Below are positions 1 through 8,378 of a stretch of DNA of 12,534 nt, piece after piece (position 1 is the first letter of the stretch; each line of letters begins with the position of its first letter). The notes beneath the pieces were generated by a model. That model did no database searches. It saw only the letters and a list, made by a program, of their open reading frames with translations, and was not told where the DNA came from. This DNA comes from Coriobacteriaceae bacterium AF45-21 (GTDB lineage Bacteria; Actinomycetota; Coriobacteriia; Coriobacteriales; Coriobacteriaceae), in contig JAQCYU010000042.1 of NCBI GenBank assembly GCA_027682925.1, positions 1-12,534 of the forward strand. The letters run 5' to 3'. Position numbers and translations under genes: made by a program.

Positions 1-25
1 ACCCCAATATGTTGTAAAACACCCC

Positions 26-39
26 CGAGCATATGTTCG
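26..39. promoter_or_regulatory. LexA-like SOS box
   Basis: The sequence CGAGCATATGTTCG matches the Gram-positive/actinobacterial SOS operator CGAAC-N4-GTTCG with one mismatch, in the left half (G for A). The right half GTTCG is perfect and is followed by A, as in the extended TCGAAC-N4-GTTCGA form. It lies just upstream of whatever leftward gene begins beyond the window edge, and downstream of the xerD terminator, so it would control that unseen gene rather than xerD. The downstream gene could be lexA or another SOS gene; that part is a guess. Confidence 0.5.
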
Positions 40-40
40 A

Positions 41-60
41 AAACACAATATGTTGTGTTT
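41..60. repeat. Perfect 8-bp inverted repeat (possible operator)
   Basis: AAACACAA (41-48) and TTGTGTTT (53-60) are perfect reverse complements around the 4-bp centre TATG. The 11-mer CAATATGTTGT inside it recurs at 5-15, and a related ATATGTT sits in the SOS-like box at 31-37. Three TATGTT-type half sites therefore fall within 60 bp. This looks like an operator for a dimeric regulator near the promoter of a leftward gene outside the window. No regulator can be named. Confidence 0.4.
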
Positions 61-220
61 GCAGCAAAGGCGGGATGCCACCTGTAGAACCACACCCGCG
101 AACCTCAACCTTCAAGTTGACCTTGAGGCGATTTTTACGTCCCTTTACACGCCGTTCACATCGCCCCCAAACTCCCCCACCCACGGTACACACGGCCCAC
201 CGCCGCATCGGTGTCTAGCG

Positions 221-292
221 AAAAATGGGACGGGCCCCAGATTGCCCATGCGCGCAAAAGTGCGTCTCGGCAATCTGGGGCCCGTCCCCTTT
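221..292 (-). terminator. Intrinsic terminator after xerD
   Basis: A perfect 20-bp inverted repeat (227-246 with 269-288, loop 247-268) lies about 30 bp past the xerD stop. On the minus strand the stem ends in GTCCC and is followed by ATTTTT, a proper U tract. Three more A:T pairs extend the stem beyond one mismatch (223-225 with 290-292). On the plus strand only CTTT follows, so the main direction is leftward, ending the pyrG-xerD transcript. The stem is unusually long and GC-rich. Confidence 0.85.
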
Positions 293-323
293 AGTATTTA
301 TAAATATGCAGGTCAGCGAGGTG

Positions 324-1265
324 CTAGCGATGTGCTAGCGGATGCGCCGCCAGATAGACCTCGGTCAGTTGCGTTCGGTCGACATGCGTGTAGACCTGCG
401 TGGTCGAAATATCGGCATGGCCCAAAATCTCCTGCAGCACACGCAGGTCGGCACCGCCCGCGAGCATGTGGGTGGCAAAGGAGTGGCGCAAGGTATGGGG
501 ATGGAGTCCCACCAGCCCCACCTGGCGCCCGTAGCGCTCACAGATGGCATGGATGCCCTGGCGCGACAGGCGACGTCCGTTCTTATTTAAAAAGACCGCC
601 GAGGTCTCGGTTCCGCGGGCATGGGCCGCCAAGCGAGAACGTCCCTCAGTTACATAGAGCGTCAGAGCTCGCGCCGCGCTTCCCACCAGTGGGGACAGGC
701 GTTCCTTTGAGCCCTTACCGCGAACGAGTACAAAGCCATCGTCAATATGGATATCGCCCACATCGAGCCCAACCAGCTCACTCACACGCAAACCGCATCC
801 GTAGAGCACTTCCAAGATGGCATGGTCGCGCAGTCCCATCTCGCCCTCGGGAAAGTCTTGATCGAGCAGCGCCGAGACATCCTCCACCGATAGATACTCC
901 GGCAAACGCTCAGCCTTTTTAGGCAGGCGCAACGCCGCCGTTGGATTTTGGGCCACAATCCCATCGCGCACCAAAAAGGCATGCAGGCCCTTCACGGCAG
1001 CAAGCGCGCGCTCCACCGAGGCGTCGGAATAGCCTCCGCCGCGGCGATCGGCGACAAAGCCCTCCACGACCTGACGGGTCACCTCTTCAAAAGACACAAT
1101 ACCCGCCCGCTCCAGATAGGCGCAGTACGTCGTCAGGTCACGACGATAGGCCACAATCGTGTTGCGCGCCAAGCCCCGCTCGACCGCGAGGTAATCGAGA
1201 TACTCCCCCGCCGCCACGGCGAGCGACGAGGGAGTAGCTTCGGTATGTTCCTTATTCGCCGGCAC
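324..1265 (-). CDS. xerD: Tyrosine recombinase XerD/XerC
   Basis: Site-specific tyrosine recombinase of 313 aa, the usual Xer size. The family resolves chromosome dimers at dif with a partner Xer and the FtsK translocase. Residues about 15-105 are the N-terminal SAM-like core-binding domain (EYLDYLAVERGLARNTIVAY). Residues about 120-305 are the catalytic domain. All six catalytic residues are visible: R160 (CGLRVSEL), K184 (GKGSKERL), H257 and R260 (HTLRHSFATHML), H283 (LGHADISTTQ) and nucleophile Y292 (VYTHV). The start is GTG at 1265, two bases after the pyrG stop. No good independent ribosome binding site is visible, so translational coupling to pyrG is likely. A very strong terminator follows. 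XerD is preferred over XerC on overall resemblance only; an accessory integrase is unlikely given the housekeeping context. Confidence 0.88.
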   Translation of the reverse strand: MPANKEHTEATPSSLAVAAGEYLDYLAVERGLARNTIVAYRRDLTTYCAYLERAGIVSFEEVTRQVVEGFVADRRGGGYSDASVERALAAVKGLHAFLVRDGIVAQNPTAALRLPKKAERLPEYLSVEDVSALLDQDFPEGEMGLRDHAILEVLYGCGLRVSELVGLDVGDIHIDDGFVLVRGKGSKERLSPLVGSAARALTLYVTEGRSRLAAHARGTETSAVFLNKNGRRLSRQGIHAICERYGRQVGLVGLHPHTLRHSFATHMLAGGADLRVLQEILGHADISTTQVYTHVDRTQLTEVYLAAHPLAHR

Positions 1266-1267
1266 CC

Positions 1268-2934
<1,667 letters not shown>

Positions 2935-2983
2935 TTACCTGCGCTTCCCGTAGAAGTTGTTTATCCACATCTTACGGGTCTTC

Positions 2984-2989
2984 ATTGTA
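2984..2989 (-). promoter_or_regulatory. Candidate -10 element for pyrG-xerD
   Basis: TACAAT on the minus strand (5/6 to TATAAT) would give a leader of about 50 nt before the pyrG ATG. No convincing -35 hexamer lies 16-18 bp upstream, so this is a weak prediction. The preceding gene ends in its own terminator at 3048-3082, so pyrG needs a promoter somewhere in this gap. Confidence 0.3.
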
Positions 2990-3047
2990 ATACTCGCGCC
3001 GCGGACCGTCCGCATTTTTTCTCGCGTGCGATTGCATTTCTCAATCT

Positions 3048-3082
3048 TGAAACAAAACGCCGCCCGGTTTCCCAGGCGGCGT
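3048..3082 (-). terminator. Intrinsic terminator after the winged-helix gene
   Basis: An 8-bp perfect stem ACGCCGCC/GGCGGCGT (3057-3064 with 3075-3082) extends inward by two G:C pairs across one mismatch to a 4-nt loop. On the minus strand it is followed by TTTTGTTTC. It starts about 25 bp past the stop codon of the 3107-3445 gene and separates that gene from pyrG. Confidence 0.85.
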
Positions 3083-3106
3083 CACTATGGCAAGGGTTAC
3101 ATGCTG

Positions 3107-3445
3107 CTATCGATCAGCAACCTCGTCCTCAAGCATTTCTTGAACGAGCATGCCGGTACGGACGCCCTCAAGATACCACTCACCACGTTCGGTGAGGCAA
3201 ATGCCATTTGCAAGCTGACCGCCGTCGTCGCTATAACGCGAGACGACATCAATCATACCTTCGGAATCCAAGCGATCGATTGCGGCGCGGGCACGATACG
3301 GCGAAACCCCCACGCGCTCGGCAAGCGTTTTGCGCGAGAAACCATACGGCCCGCCATTGTCTTCGGTTTGCTGGTCGATCTCCATCAACACCAGCACCTC
3401 GACACGCTTCATATCGTTGACACTCGCACGACCCTTGCCCGCCAT
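3107..3445 (-). CDS. Small winged helix-turn-helix transcriptional regulator
   Basis: A 112-aa protein with the layout of a stand-alone winged-helix DNA-binding domain. The N-terminal helix (MKRVEVLVLMEIDQQT) is followed by a helix-turn-helix, GFSRKTLAERVGVSPYRARAAIDRLDSEGMI, whose second helix would be the recognition helix. A beta wing follows (VSRYSDDGGQLANGICLTERGEWYL), then a short acidic C-terminal helix that could serve dimerisation. It resembles MarR- and PadR-type single-domain regulators but I cannot place it in one family. The start is the ATG at 3445, because GAGGAGG sits five bases upstream on the minus strand. An ATG 18 codons further upstream (3499) lacks such a site. No metal-binding or ligand pocket is evident. 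It is monocistronic, bounded by terminators on both sides, so its targets cannot be read from neighbours. Confidence 0.75.
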   Translation of the reverse strand: MAGKGRASVNDMKRVEVLVLMEIDQQTEDNGGPYGFSRKTLAERVGVSPYRARAAIDRLDSEGMIDVVSRYSDDGGQLANGICLTERGEWYLEGVRTGMLVQEMLEDEVADR

Positions 3446-3562
3446 AGCAGCCTCCTCAAACCGAGCACGAGCATCTAACGCGCCGTGCGCGACCGACACA
3501 CCTCACGATGGCAGGTAATATCCATCATGCGGCATCCCGCTAAGGATGAAACAGTTACGGTT

Positions 3563-3568
3563 ATTGTA
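3563..3568 (-). promoter_or_regulatory. Candidate -10 element for the winged-helix gene
   Basis: TATACAAT on the minus strand contains a 5/6 match to TATAAT about 118 bp before the 3445 start. A good -35 was not found. The gap between the DUF1846 terminator (3635-3667) and the gene (3446-3634) must hold its promoter, and this is the best -10-like hexamer there. Confidence 0.25.
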
Positions 3569-3634
3569 TACCGCTCAAATTGTTTCTAGGCAGGTAAACA
3601 GCTATTTTTCGCCGAAATAGACGCTTTATTGATC

Positions 3635-3667
3635 AAAAAGCCGTACCGGGCGCTAACCCGATACGGC
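3635..3667 (-). terminator. Intrinsic terminator after the DUF1846 gene
   Basis: The stem GCCGTAxCGGG/CCCGxTACGGC (3640-3650 with 3657-3667) has a 6-nt loop. Its single mismatch, C:A on the plus strand, is a G.U wobble in the minus-strand RNA. TTTTTGATC follows on the minus strand. It lies about 35 bp past the DUF1846 stop. Confidence 0.88.
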
Positions 3668-3701
3668 CAAAATGCAATGCAATTACCGCGGTGCTTCAAA
3701 C

Positions 3702-5183
3702 TTAGCGATGGAAGAAACCGCGGCGCTCAAACTTGGGCTCGCAGCACACGTTGATGCCCAACTTGCGCAGTACCGTCTCGTCCGTCGGCGAGATAATCAC
3801 GCTAAAGAAGGCATCGCAACCGCGCAGCTGCTCCAGGCCCGAAAGGACGCGAGCGGCCGTCTCACTCGTGGCCGAGGTGATCGACAGCGCCATAAGCGTC
3901 TCGTCGGTGTGGAGGCGCGGGTTTTTGCTGCCCAGGAAATGCGTCTTGAGCTTGCTGATGGGCTCGATCGCCTCATCGCTAATGACCTCGAGCTCAAGGT
4001 CGACGCCCGAGACATGCTTGAGGGCGTTCATAATGAGCGAACTTGCGGCGCCCAGGCGCGTGGAGGTCTTACCGGTCACCACGGAGCCATCGGGCATGAC
4101 CATGGCACCCACGGGACCACCCGTCAGCTGCTCCCTGGTGAGGGCCGCCGAGCGCGCCGGTGAGTAGTTCTTATCGATGCCGGCTTTCTTCATAATAATC
4201 TTGAGACGGTCGACTTGCTCATCGCCCACGCCGGTACGGCGCACATTTTCGACCGCGGTAAAGTAGCGGCGGACGATCTCCATCTTGGAAGCGTCGCGGC
4301 AGGCATCGTCATCGGTGATGGCAAAACCGACCATATTGACGCCCATGTCCGTAGGGCTCTGGTAGGGGCTCTTGCCCAGGATCTTTTCCATCAGGGCACG
4401 GACTACCGGGAAGGCCTCGACGTCGCGGTTGTAGTTGACCGTGGTCTTGTTGTAGGCCTCCAGGTGGAAGGAGTCGATGATGTTGGCGTCATCGAGGTCT
4501 GCCGTGGCGGCCTCGTAGGCAATATTGACCGGATGCGTAAGGGGCAGATTCCAAACCGGGAAGGTCTCGAATTTGGCATAGCCGGCGGCCGTGCCATGCT
4601 TGTGCTCGTGATAGAGCTGAGACAGGCAAGTGGCGAGCTTGCCCGAGCCAGGGCCGGGCGCCGTCACGACAACGAGCGGTCGGGTGGTCTCGACAAACTC
4701 GTTCTTGCCATAGCCGTCGTCGGACACGATCAGATCGACATCGTGCGGATACCCCTCGATGGGATAGTGCAGCTTGGCGGGAATACCGAGCGCGTTCAGG
4801 CGGTTGCGGAACACATCGGCAGCGGGCTGTCCAGCGTACTGGGTGATGACCACGGCCGCGACAGCAAAGCCGTTGCCGCGGAACAGGTCAACCAGGCGCA
4901 GCACATCCTCGTCATAGGTAATGCCAAGGTCACCACGAGCCTTGTTTTTCTCGATGTGGTTCGCGTTGATCGCGATGATAACCTCGACATCGTCGGCGAT
5001 GCTTTTGAGCATGCGGAACTTGCTGTCCGGCTCAAAACCCGGTAGCACGCGGCTGGCATGATAGTCATCGAACAGCTTGCCGCCAAACTCCAAATACAGC
5101 TTGCCGCCAAACTGCGAGATGCGCTCCTTAATGTGAGCAGCCTGCAGCTCGATATACTTCGCGTTGTCGAAACCCTGGCGCAT
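3702..5183 (-). CDS. DUF1846 / UPF0371 family protein
   Basis: A 493-aa protein recognisable as the DUF1846 (UPF0371) family, whose members are close to 500 aa and mostly uncharacterised. Family-typical features are the N-terminus GFDNAKYIELQ and KLYLEFGGKLFDDYHASRVLPGF (about 28-50). APGPGSGK (175-182) resembles a phosphate-binding glycine loop and precedes LATCLSQLYHEHKHG. Further along are SPTDMGVNMVGFAI (276-289) and, near the C-terminus, HFLGSKNPRLHTDETL. No signal peptide or membrane segment is seen, so it is probably cytosolic. The start is ATG at 5183, with GGGAG six bases upstream. The ATG eight codons earlier (5207) has no ribosome binding site. It has its own -10 and terminator, so it appears monocistronic. 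A nucleotide- or metabolite-binding enzyme is a reasonable guess from the glycine loop, but no reaction can be assigned. Confidence 0.9.
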   Translation of the reverse strand: MRQGFDNAKYIELQAAHIKERISQFGGKLYLEFGGKLFDDYHASRVLPGFEPDSKFRMLKSIADDVEVIIAINANHIEKNKARGDLGITYDEDVLRLVDLFRGNGFAVAAVVITQYAGQPAADVFRNRLNALGIPAKLHYPIEGYPHDVDLIVSDDGYGKNEFVETTRPLVVVTAPGPGSGKLATCLSQLYHEHKHGTAAGYAKFETFPVWNLPLTHPVNIAYEAATADLDDANIIDSFHLEAYNKTTVNYNRDVEAFPVVRALMEKILGKSPYQSPTDMGVNMVGFAITDDDACRDASKMEIVRRYFTAVENVRRTGVGDEQVDRLKIIMKKAGIDKNYSPARSAALTREQLTGGPVGAMVMPDGSVVTGKTSTRLGAASSLIMNALKHVSGVDLELEVISDEAIEPISKLKTHFLGSKNPRLHTDETLMALSITSATSETAARVLSGLEQLRGCDAFFSVIISPTDETVLRKLGINVCCEPKFERRGFFHR

Positions 5184-5222
5184 GTATGGCTCCCGTCCCG
5201 TTTCCATTTAATGTTCTAGGCG

Positions 5223-5228
5223 ATTATA
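5223..5228 (-). promoter_or_regulatory. -10 element for the DUF1846 gene
   Basis: A perfect TATAAT occurs on the minus strand (CGTTATAATCG), about 40 bp upstream of the chosen ATG at 5183, giving a leader of roughly 33 nt. The -35 region is G-rich with no clear TTGACA at 16-18 bp, so the promoter may be weak or activator-dependent. Confidence 0.5.
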
Positions 5229-5290
5229 ACGGAGCCCGCCCTCCCCGATACCCAAACCATCAACAGGCACCAACCAAACACGCCATCGAT

Positions 5291-5359
5291 AAGTTGCGGT
5301 GAAATAGTTCCCGTTTAACCCCTCAAGACGGCCAAACAGGAACTATTCCACCGCAACTT
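5291..5359 (-). repeat. 26-bp inverted repeat, REP/MITE-like hairpin
   Basis: Arms 5291-5316 and 5334-5359 match at 24 of 26 positions around a 17-nt loop. Both mismatches (5302:5348 and 5312:5338) are A:C type on the plus strand, so they become G.U wobbles in minus-strand RNA. No U tract follows on the minus strand. On the plus strand CCCCTTTTT follows, with four Cs between stem and Ts. It lies in the non-coding gap upstream of the DUF1846 promoter. It could be a dispersed palindromic element, a remnant of a small mobile element, or part of a structured RNA. Copy number cannot be judged from one window. Confidence 0.6.
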
Positions 5360-5433
5360 CCCCTTTTTGGTTCAAACAAACCTGGCCTTTATATCAATAA
5401 TGGAAACGTCGCAGGTTGAGCATAAGTCAGCGA

Positions 5434-5531
5434 AAGCCCACCAGAGCGAGCAAGGTGACGTGAAAGAGGAGGGCATAGGCCTTTTGGCCATGCCCGACGA
5501 TTGAACGTCAGATTGCCGCTCTGGCGGGCTT
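5434..5531 (-). ncRNA. Candidate structured RNA: nested 98-nt hairpin
   Basis: Three nested helices share one axis. The outer 15-bp stem pairs 5434-5448 with 5517-5531. After a 7/6-nt internal loop comes a 6-bp stem TGACGT/ACGTCA (5456-5461 with 5505-5510). After a symmetric 9/9-nt internal loop comes a tip hairpin GGGCAT-A-GGCC/GGCCATGCCC (5471-5481 with 5486-5495, TTTT loop, one bulged A). The only mismatch in the outer stem (A5440:C5525) is a U.G wobble on the minus strand, favouring leftward transcription. It does not match any RNA class I can name (not RNase P, tmRNA or SRP). Alternatives are a transporter 3'UTR or a dispersed repeat. A 74-codon minus-strand frame across it looks non-coding. 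Confidence 0.4.
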
Positions 5532-5544
5532 GCAGCGTCGAGTG

Positions 5545-5572
5545 GTTCCGGCGTTTGGTAAAACGCCGGAAC
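5545..5572 (-). other. Perfect 12-bp stem-loop
   Basis: GTTCCGGCGTTT (5545-5556) pairs perfectly with AAACGCCGGAAC (5561-5572) around a 4-nt loop. Neither strand shows a U tract directly after it, so it is not a standard intrinsic terminator. It is one of several tandem stem-loops downstream of the transporter gene. Confidence 0.6.
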
Positions 5573-5580
5573 ACAAGAGC

Positions 5581-5611
5581 GCCCCCTCCCGCGCACGGAA
5601 CGGGAGGAGGC
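5581..5611 (-). other. GC-rich 11-bp stem-loop
   Basis: Positions 5581-5591 pair with 5601-5611 around a 9-nt loop. The one mismatch, C5584:A5608 on the plus strand, is a G.U wobble in minus-strand RNA. No U tract follows leftward. It could block 3' exonucleases or act as a poor terminator for the transporter transcript. Confidence 0.55.
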
Positions 5612-5622
5612 TAAAGGTAGGA

Positions 5623-5713
5623 GTCTACCGGTGGGTTTACCCCACCGGACAGACGATGACCAGGTGATCCTTTACAGGATCGTCAAGGTTTCCGTGGGGT
5701 ACCCGTTGGGTAC
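5623..5713 (-). other. Three stem-loops directly after the transporter stop codon
   Basis: Reading leftward from the stop codon there are three stems. GTACCC/GGGTAC (5699-5704 with 5708-5713) has a 3-nt loop and abuts the stop. GATCCT/AGGATC (5666-5671 with 5676-5681) has a 4-nt loop. CCGGTGGG/CCCACCGG (5628-5635 with 5641-5648) has a 5-nt loop and is closed further out by GTCT/AGAC (5623-5626 with 5651-5654). None carries a U tract. They probably form the structured 3' end of the transporter message, or the start of a longer structured RNA. Confidence 0.5.
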
Positions 5714-7190
5714 TTAGAGCATCACGCAAGCGACGGTCAGGATGACGGCGCAGACGACGGAGAGCGCGACGATGAGCTTAAGGGCAAACTTGAGCCAGGT
5801 CGTCCACTCGATCTTGGCCAGAGCGAGACCGCCCATGATGGCACCAGAGGTCGGGGTGAACAGATTCACGACGCCGATGGCGGCGGAGAAGATCATGACC
5901 ATGACCTCGGGCGAGAAGCCGAGCTTAACAGCCAGCGGTCCCATGATGGGCATGGAGACAGTAGCCATACCGGAGGTCGAGGGGATCAGGAAGGACAGGC
6001 CAAAGTAGACCAGGAAGCTCATGGGAGCGAAGATCACGCCGGACAGGCCAGCCAGAGCATTGGCGGCAGCGTCGAGGACGTAGACGTCGAGGCCGGTGCT
6101 AGCCATGAGGACGGAGATACCACGGGCAAGAGCGATGACGAGGACAACGGACATCATGTCGGCAGCGCCGGTGATGAAGGTGTTGACGATCTGCTTCTCG
6201 GAGAGGCCACCGATGATACCGATCAGGACAGCCATGAGGAAGAACCAGGTGGAAGCCTCGTCGAAGTACCACTGGCCAATGGGCAGGCCGGTGATCAGGC
6301 AGACCAGCCCTGAACGATGGCGTTACCGTCGGCGTCATAGACAGCGCCAGCATCGAAGAAGTTGGCGACGCCCTCGTTGAGGTCGGCCAGCGGGATGAAG
6401 CCGACGATCATGACGACGAAGGTGAAGGCAAAGGCGATCAGAACACCCTTCTGACGACCGGTGAGCTTGACCTCTTTGTGAACCTCGGAAGCAGCCTTGC
6501 CGTGAGCCTCTTCGGCGTCCTTGAGCTCCTGCATCGAAAGGATGGTGGAACCCTTGTCAGCCTTGACCTTCTTGGCATAGCTCATGACGAAGAGGATGGA
6601 CATAACAGTGGTAACAATCCACAGGACGGCACCGAGGCCGATGATGATGGACTGGTTGACCTCAATGCCAACGCCGGTCAGAGCGTCGACGGCAGCACCG
6701 ACGGCGAACGGGTTAACCGTGGAGCCGAGGCAGCCGCAGCCAGCGCCGAGCAGGACGGTGGCAGCGCCGACCATAGGGTCGAAGCCAGCAGCCATCATGG
6801 TGGCGGCGAGCAGGGCGTAGAAGGGAACGGTCTCCTCGCACATACATAGGTGGTACCACCGAGGGAGAAGATGAACATTAGCACGGGAATGAGCATGATC
6901 TCATTGCCCTTAAGCTTCTGCACCAGAACGGCAATGCCGTTGTCCAGGGCGCCGGTCTCGGTCATCATGCCGAGGAAGCCACCGAGGATCATAACGAAGA
7001 GGCAGACGGGCAGAGCGTCAGCGAAGCCCTTGACCGGGGCGGTGCAGAAATCGCTCAGGCGGGCAGCGGTAACCGCGCCACCGGACGTACCGGAGACGAT
7101 AACGGTAACAACCGCGACGATTGCCAGCAGAGCAAGAAGAATGGTGAACGATGAAGGCATACCGCGCTTTTTCTTAGCGGTCTCAGTCAT
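5714..7190 (-). CDS. YfcC-family transporter, probable arginine/ornithine antiporter (two frameshifts)
   Basis: Integral membrane transporter of the YfcC/DcuC-like family. Beside arcA and arcB, the likely job is arginine-ornithine exchange, though substrate is inferred from context. Start is ATG at 7190: a G6 ribosome-binding run ends nine bases upstream, whereas in-frame ATGs at 7199 and 7217 fit it badly. Hydrophobic segments run throughout, e.g. 14-35, 61-78, 98-111, 335-380 and 465-492; a cytoplasmic hydrophilic loop spans about 205-245. Typical motifs are FSLGGTTYGMCEETVPFY (about 108-125), GCGCLGSTVNPFAVG and LIPSTSGMATVSMPIMGPL. The frame breaks twice, each by one missing C on the plus strand: near 6845 (after TTY115) and near 6304-6305 (after QGW296). 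Restoring both gives exactly 493 codons (492 aa), full family length. A strong terminator separates it from arcB. Confidence 0.85.
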
Positions 7191-7285
7191 AGTTCTCATC
7201 CCCCCTTCATAAATCATTTACTGATCTCGCCCGAAGCGGCTCTTCCGTGCCGTGCATGTCGCTCGGTGCGAGATTTTTACCAGAC

Positions 7286-7322
7286 AAAAGCGCTCGGGGT
7301 GCGCAGGAATGCACCCCGAGCG
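7286..7322 (-). terminator. Intrinsic terminator between arcB and the transporter
   Basis: A perfect 12-bp stem (7291-7302 with 7311-7322, core GCTCGGGGTGC/GCACCCCGAGC) with an 8-nt loop lies about 15 bp past the arcB stop. On the minus strand CTTTTGTC follows, giving four Us one base off the stem. It should end or reduce arcAB transcription before the transporter. The 95-bp gap 7191-7285 would then need its own promoter, but I see no strong one. Confidence 0.8.
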
Positions 7323-7337
7323 AGATGCTAGATGCTC

Positions 7338-8333
7338 TTACTTGAGCGTGGCGTACATGACAGCCTTGATGGTGTGCATGCGGTTCTCGGCCTCGTCGAA
7401 GACCTTGGAAGCGGGGCTCTCGAAGACCTCGTCGGTGACCTCCTGCTCGGTGATGCCGAACTGCTCGCACTTCTCGGCGCCAATGGTGGTGTTGGTGTCG
7501 TGGAAGCTGGGCAGGCAGTGCAGGAAGATGGCACCCGGGTTGGCCATAGCCATGACCTCGGAGGTGACACGATACGGGGTGAGCTGAGCGATGCGCTCGG
7601 CCCAGACCTCGTCAGGCTCGCCCATGGAGACCCACACGTCGGTGTAGATAACGTCGGCACCGGTGACGCCGTCCTTGACGTCGGTGGTCAGCTTGATGGT
7701 GCAGCCGTTGGCCTCAGCGATGGGCTTGCAGGCCTCGATGACGTCGTCAGCGGGCATGCACTCCTCGGGGCCGCAGGCCACGAAGTTCATGCCGAGCTTG
7801 GAGCAGACGACCATGAGGGAGCGAGCGACGTTGTTCTTGCAGTCGCCCATGAAGACGAGGGTCTTGCCCTTGATGTCGTAGTTGAAGTTCTCCTGGACGG
7901 TCAGGATGTCGGCGAGCATCTGAGTGGGGTGCCACTCGGTGGTCAGACCGTTCCAGACGGGCACGCCGGACTTAGCGGCAAGCTCCTCGACGTCGTCCTG
8001 GGCAAAGCCACGGAACTCGATGCCGTCATACATGCGGCCGAGAACGCGGGCGGTGTCCTCGATGGACTCCTTCTTGCCCATCTGCGACGAACCCGGATCG
8101 AGGTAGGTGACGCCCATGCCCAAATCCATGCCGCCGACCTCGAAGGCGCAGCGGGTACGGGTGGAAGTCTTCTGGAAGAGCAGGACGATGTTCTTGCCCT
8201 CGAGATAGCGGTGCGGAACGCCAGCGCGCTTCATGTCCTTGAAGTTCTTGGAGAGCTTGAGCAGGTACTCGATCTCCTCGGTGGTGAGGTCGAGGAGCTT
8301 GAGGAAGCTACGGCCGGAGAGGTTAACACCCAT
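7338..8333 (-). CDS. arcB: Ornithine carbamoyltransferase, catabolic
   Basis: A 331-aa ornithine carbamoyltransferase. In the ADI pathway it runs toward phosphorolysis: citrulline + phosphate to ornithine + carbamoyl phosphate, in the cytosol. The carbamoyl-phosphate motif STRTR is at 57-61 ([14 protein letters not shown]), HPTQMLAD at 135-142, the ornithine-side motif DVWVSMGE at 232-239 and the HCLP motif at 272-275 ([13 protein letters not shown]). [15 protein letters not shown] forms the C-terminus. The start is ATG at 8333, giving [16 protein letters not shown] with AAAGGA eight bases upstream. The frame is open 30 codons further upstream but that extension has no family resemblance. It follows arcA by about 105 bp that contain two hairpins. 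The catabolic rather than anabolic role is inferred from the arcA neighbour. Sense codons TTA, CTA and TCA are absent. Confidence 0.94.
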   Translation of the reverse strand: MGVNLSGRSFLKLLDLTTEEIEYLLKLSKNFKDMKRAGVPHRYLEGKNIVLLFQKTSTRTRCAFEVGGMDLGMGVTYLDPGSSQMGKKESIEDTARVLGRMYDGIEFRGFAQDDVEELAAKSGVPVWNGLTTEWHPTQMLADILTVQENFNYDIKGKTLVFMGDCKNNVARSLMVVCSKLGMNFVACGPEECMPADDVIEACKPIAEANGCTIKLTTDVKDGVTGADVIYTDVWVSMGEPDEVWAERIAQLTPYRVTSEVMAMANPGAIFLHCLPSFHDTNTTIGAEKCEQFGITEQEVTDEVFESPASKVFDEAENRMHTIKAVMYATLK

Positions 8334-8378
8334 GGTTCGAATCCTTTCGAAGAAATGAATTACGCAAATACTAGTGGT

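Noticed and set aside
103..136. CCTCAA...TTGAGG stem followed by a T run (plus strand)
   Set aside because: The stem has only six pairs with a 14-nt loop and no plus-strand gene lies upstream, so a terminator call is not supported.
50..922. 290-codon plus-strand open frame at the left end
   Set aside because: It overlaps xerD antisense, crosses the strong terminator stem, and encodes an Arg/Pro-rich sequence typical of non-coding GC-rich DNA.
3001..3020. GCGGA-CCG-TCCGC followed by ATTTTTT on the plus strand
   Set aside because: The stem is only five pairs and no rightward gene precedes it. It lies in the pyrG promoter area and may be chance.
3446..3499. 18-codon N-terminal extension of the winged-helix protein
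   Set aside because: The upstream ATG lacks a ribosome binding site, whereas GAGGAGG precedes the internal ATG at 3445.
3602..3619. CTATTT...AAATAG short inverted repeat
   Set aside because: Six A/T-rich pairs in an AT-rich gap are expected by chance, and the better terminator lies beside it at 3635-3667.
5372..5596. 74-codon minus-strand frame in the hairpin region
   Set aside because: It covers both the nested 98-nt hairpin and the 12-bp stem-loop, has no evident ribosome binding site, and its composition is low-quality. RNA structure explains the sequence better.
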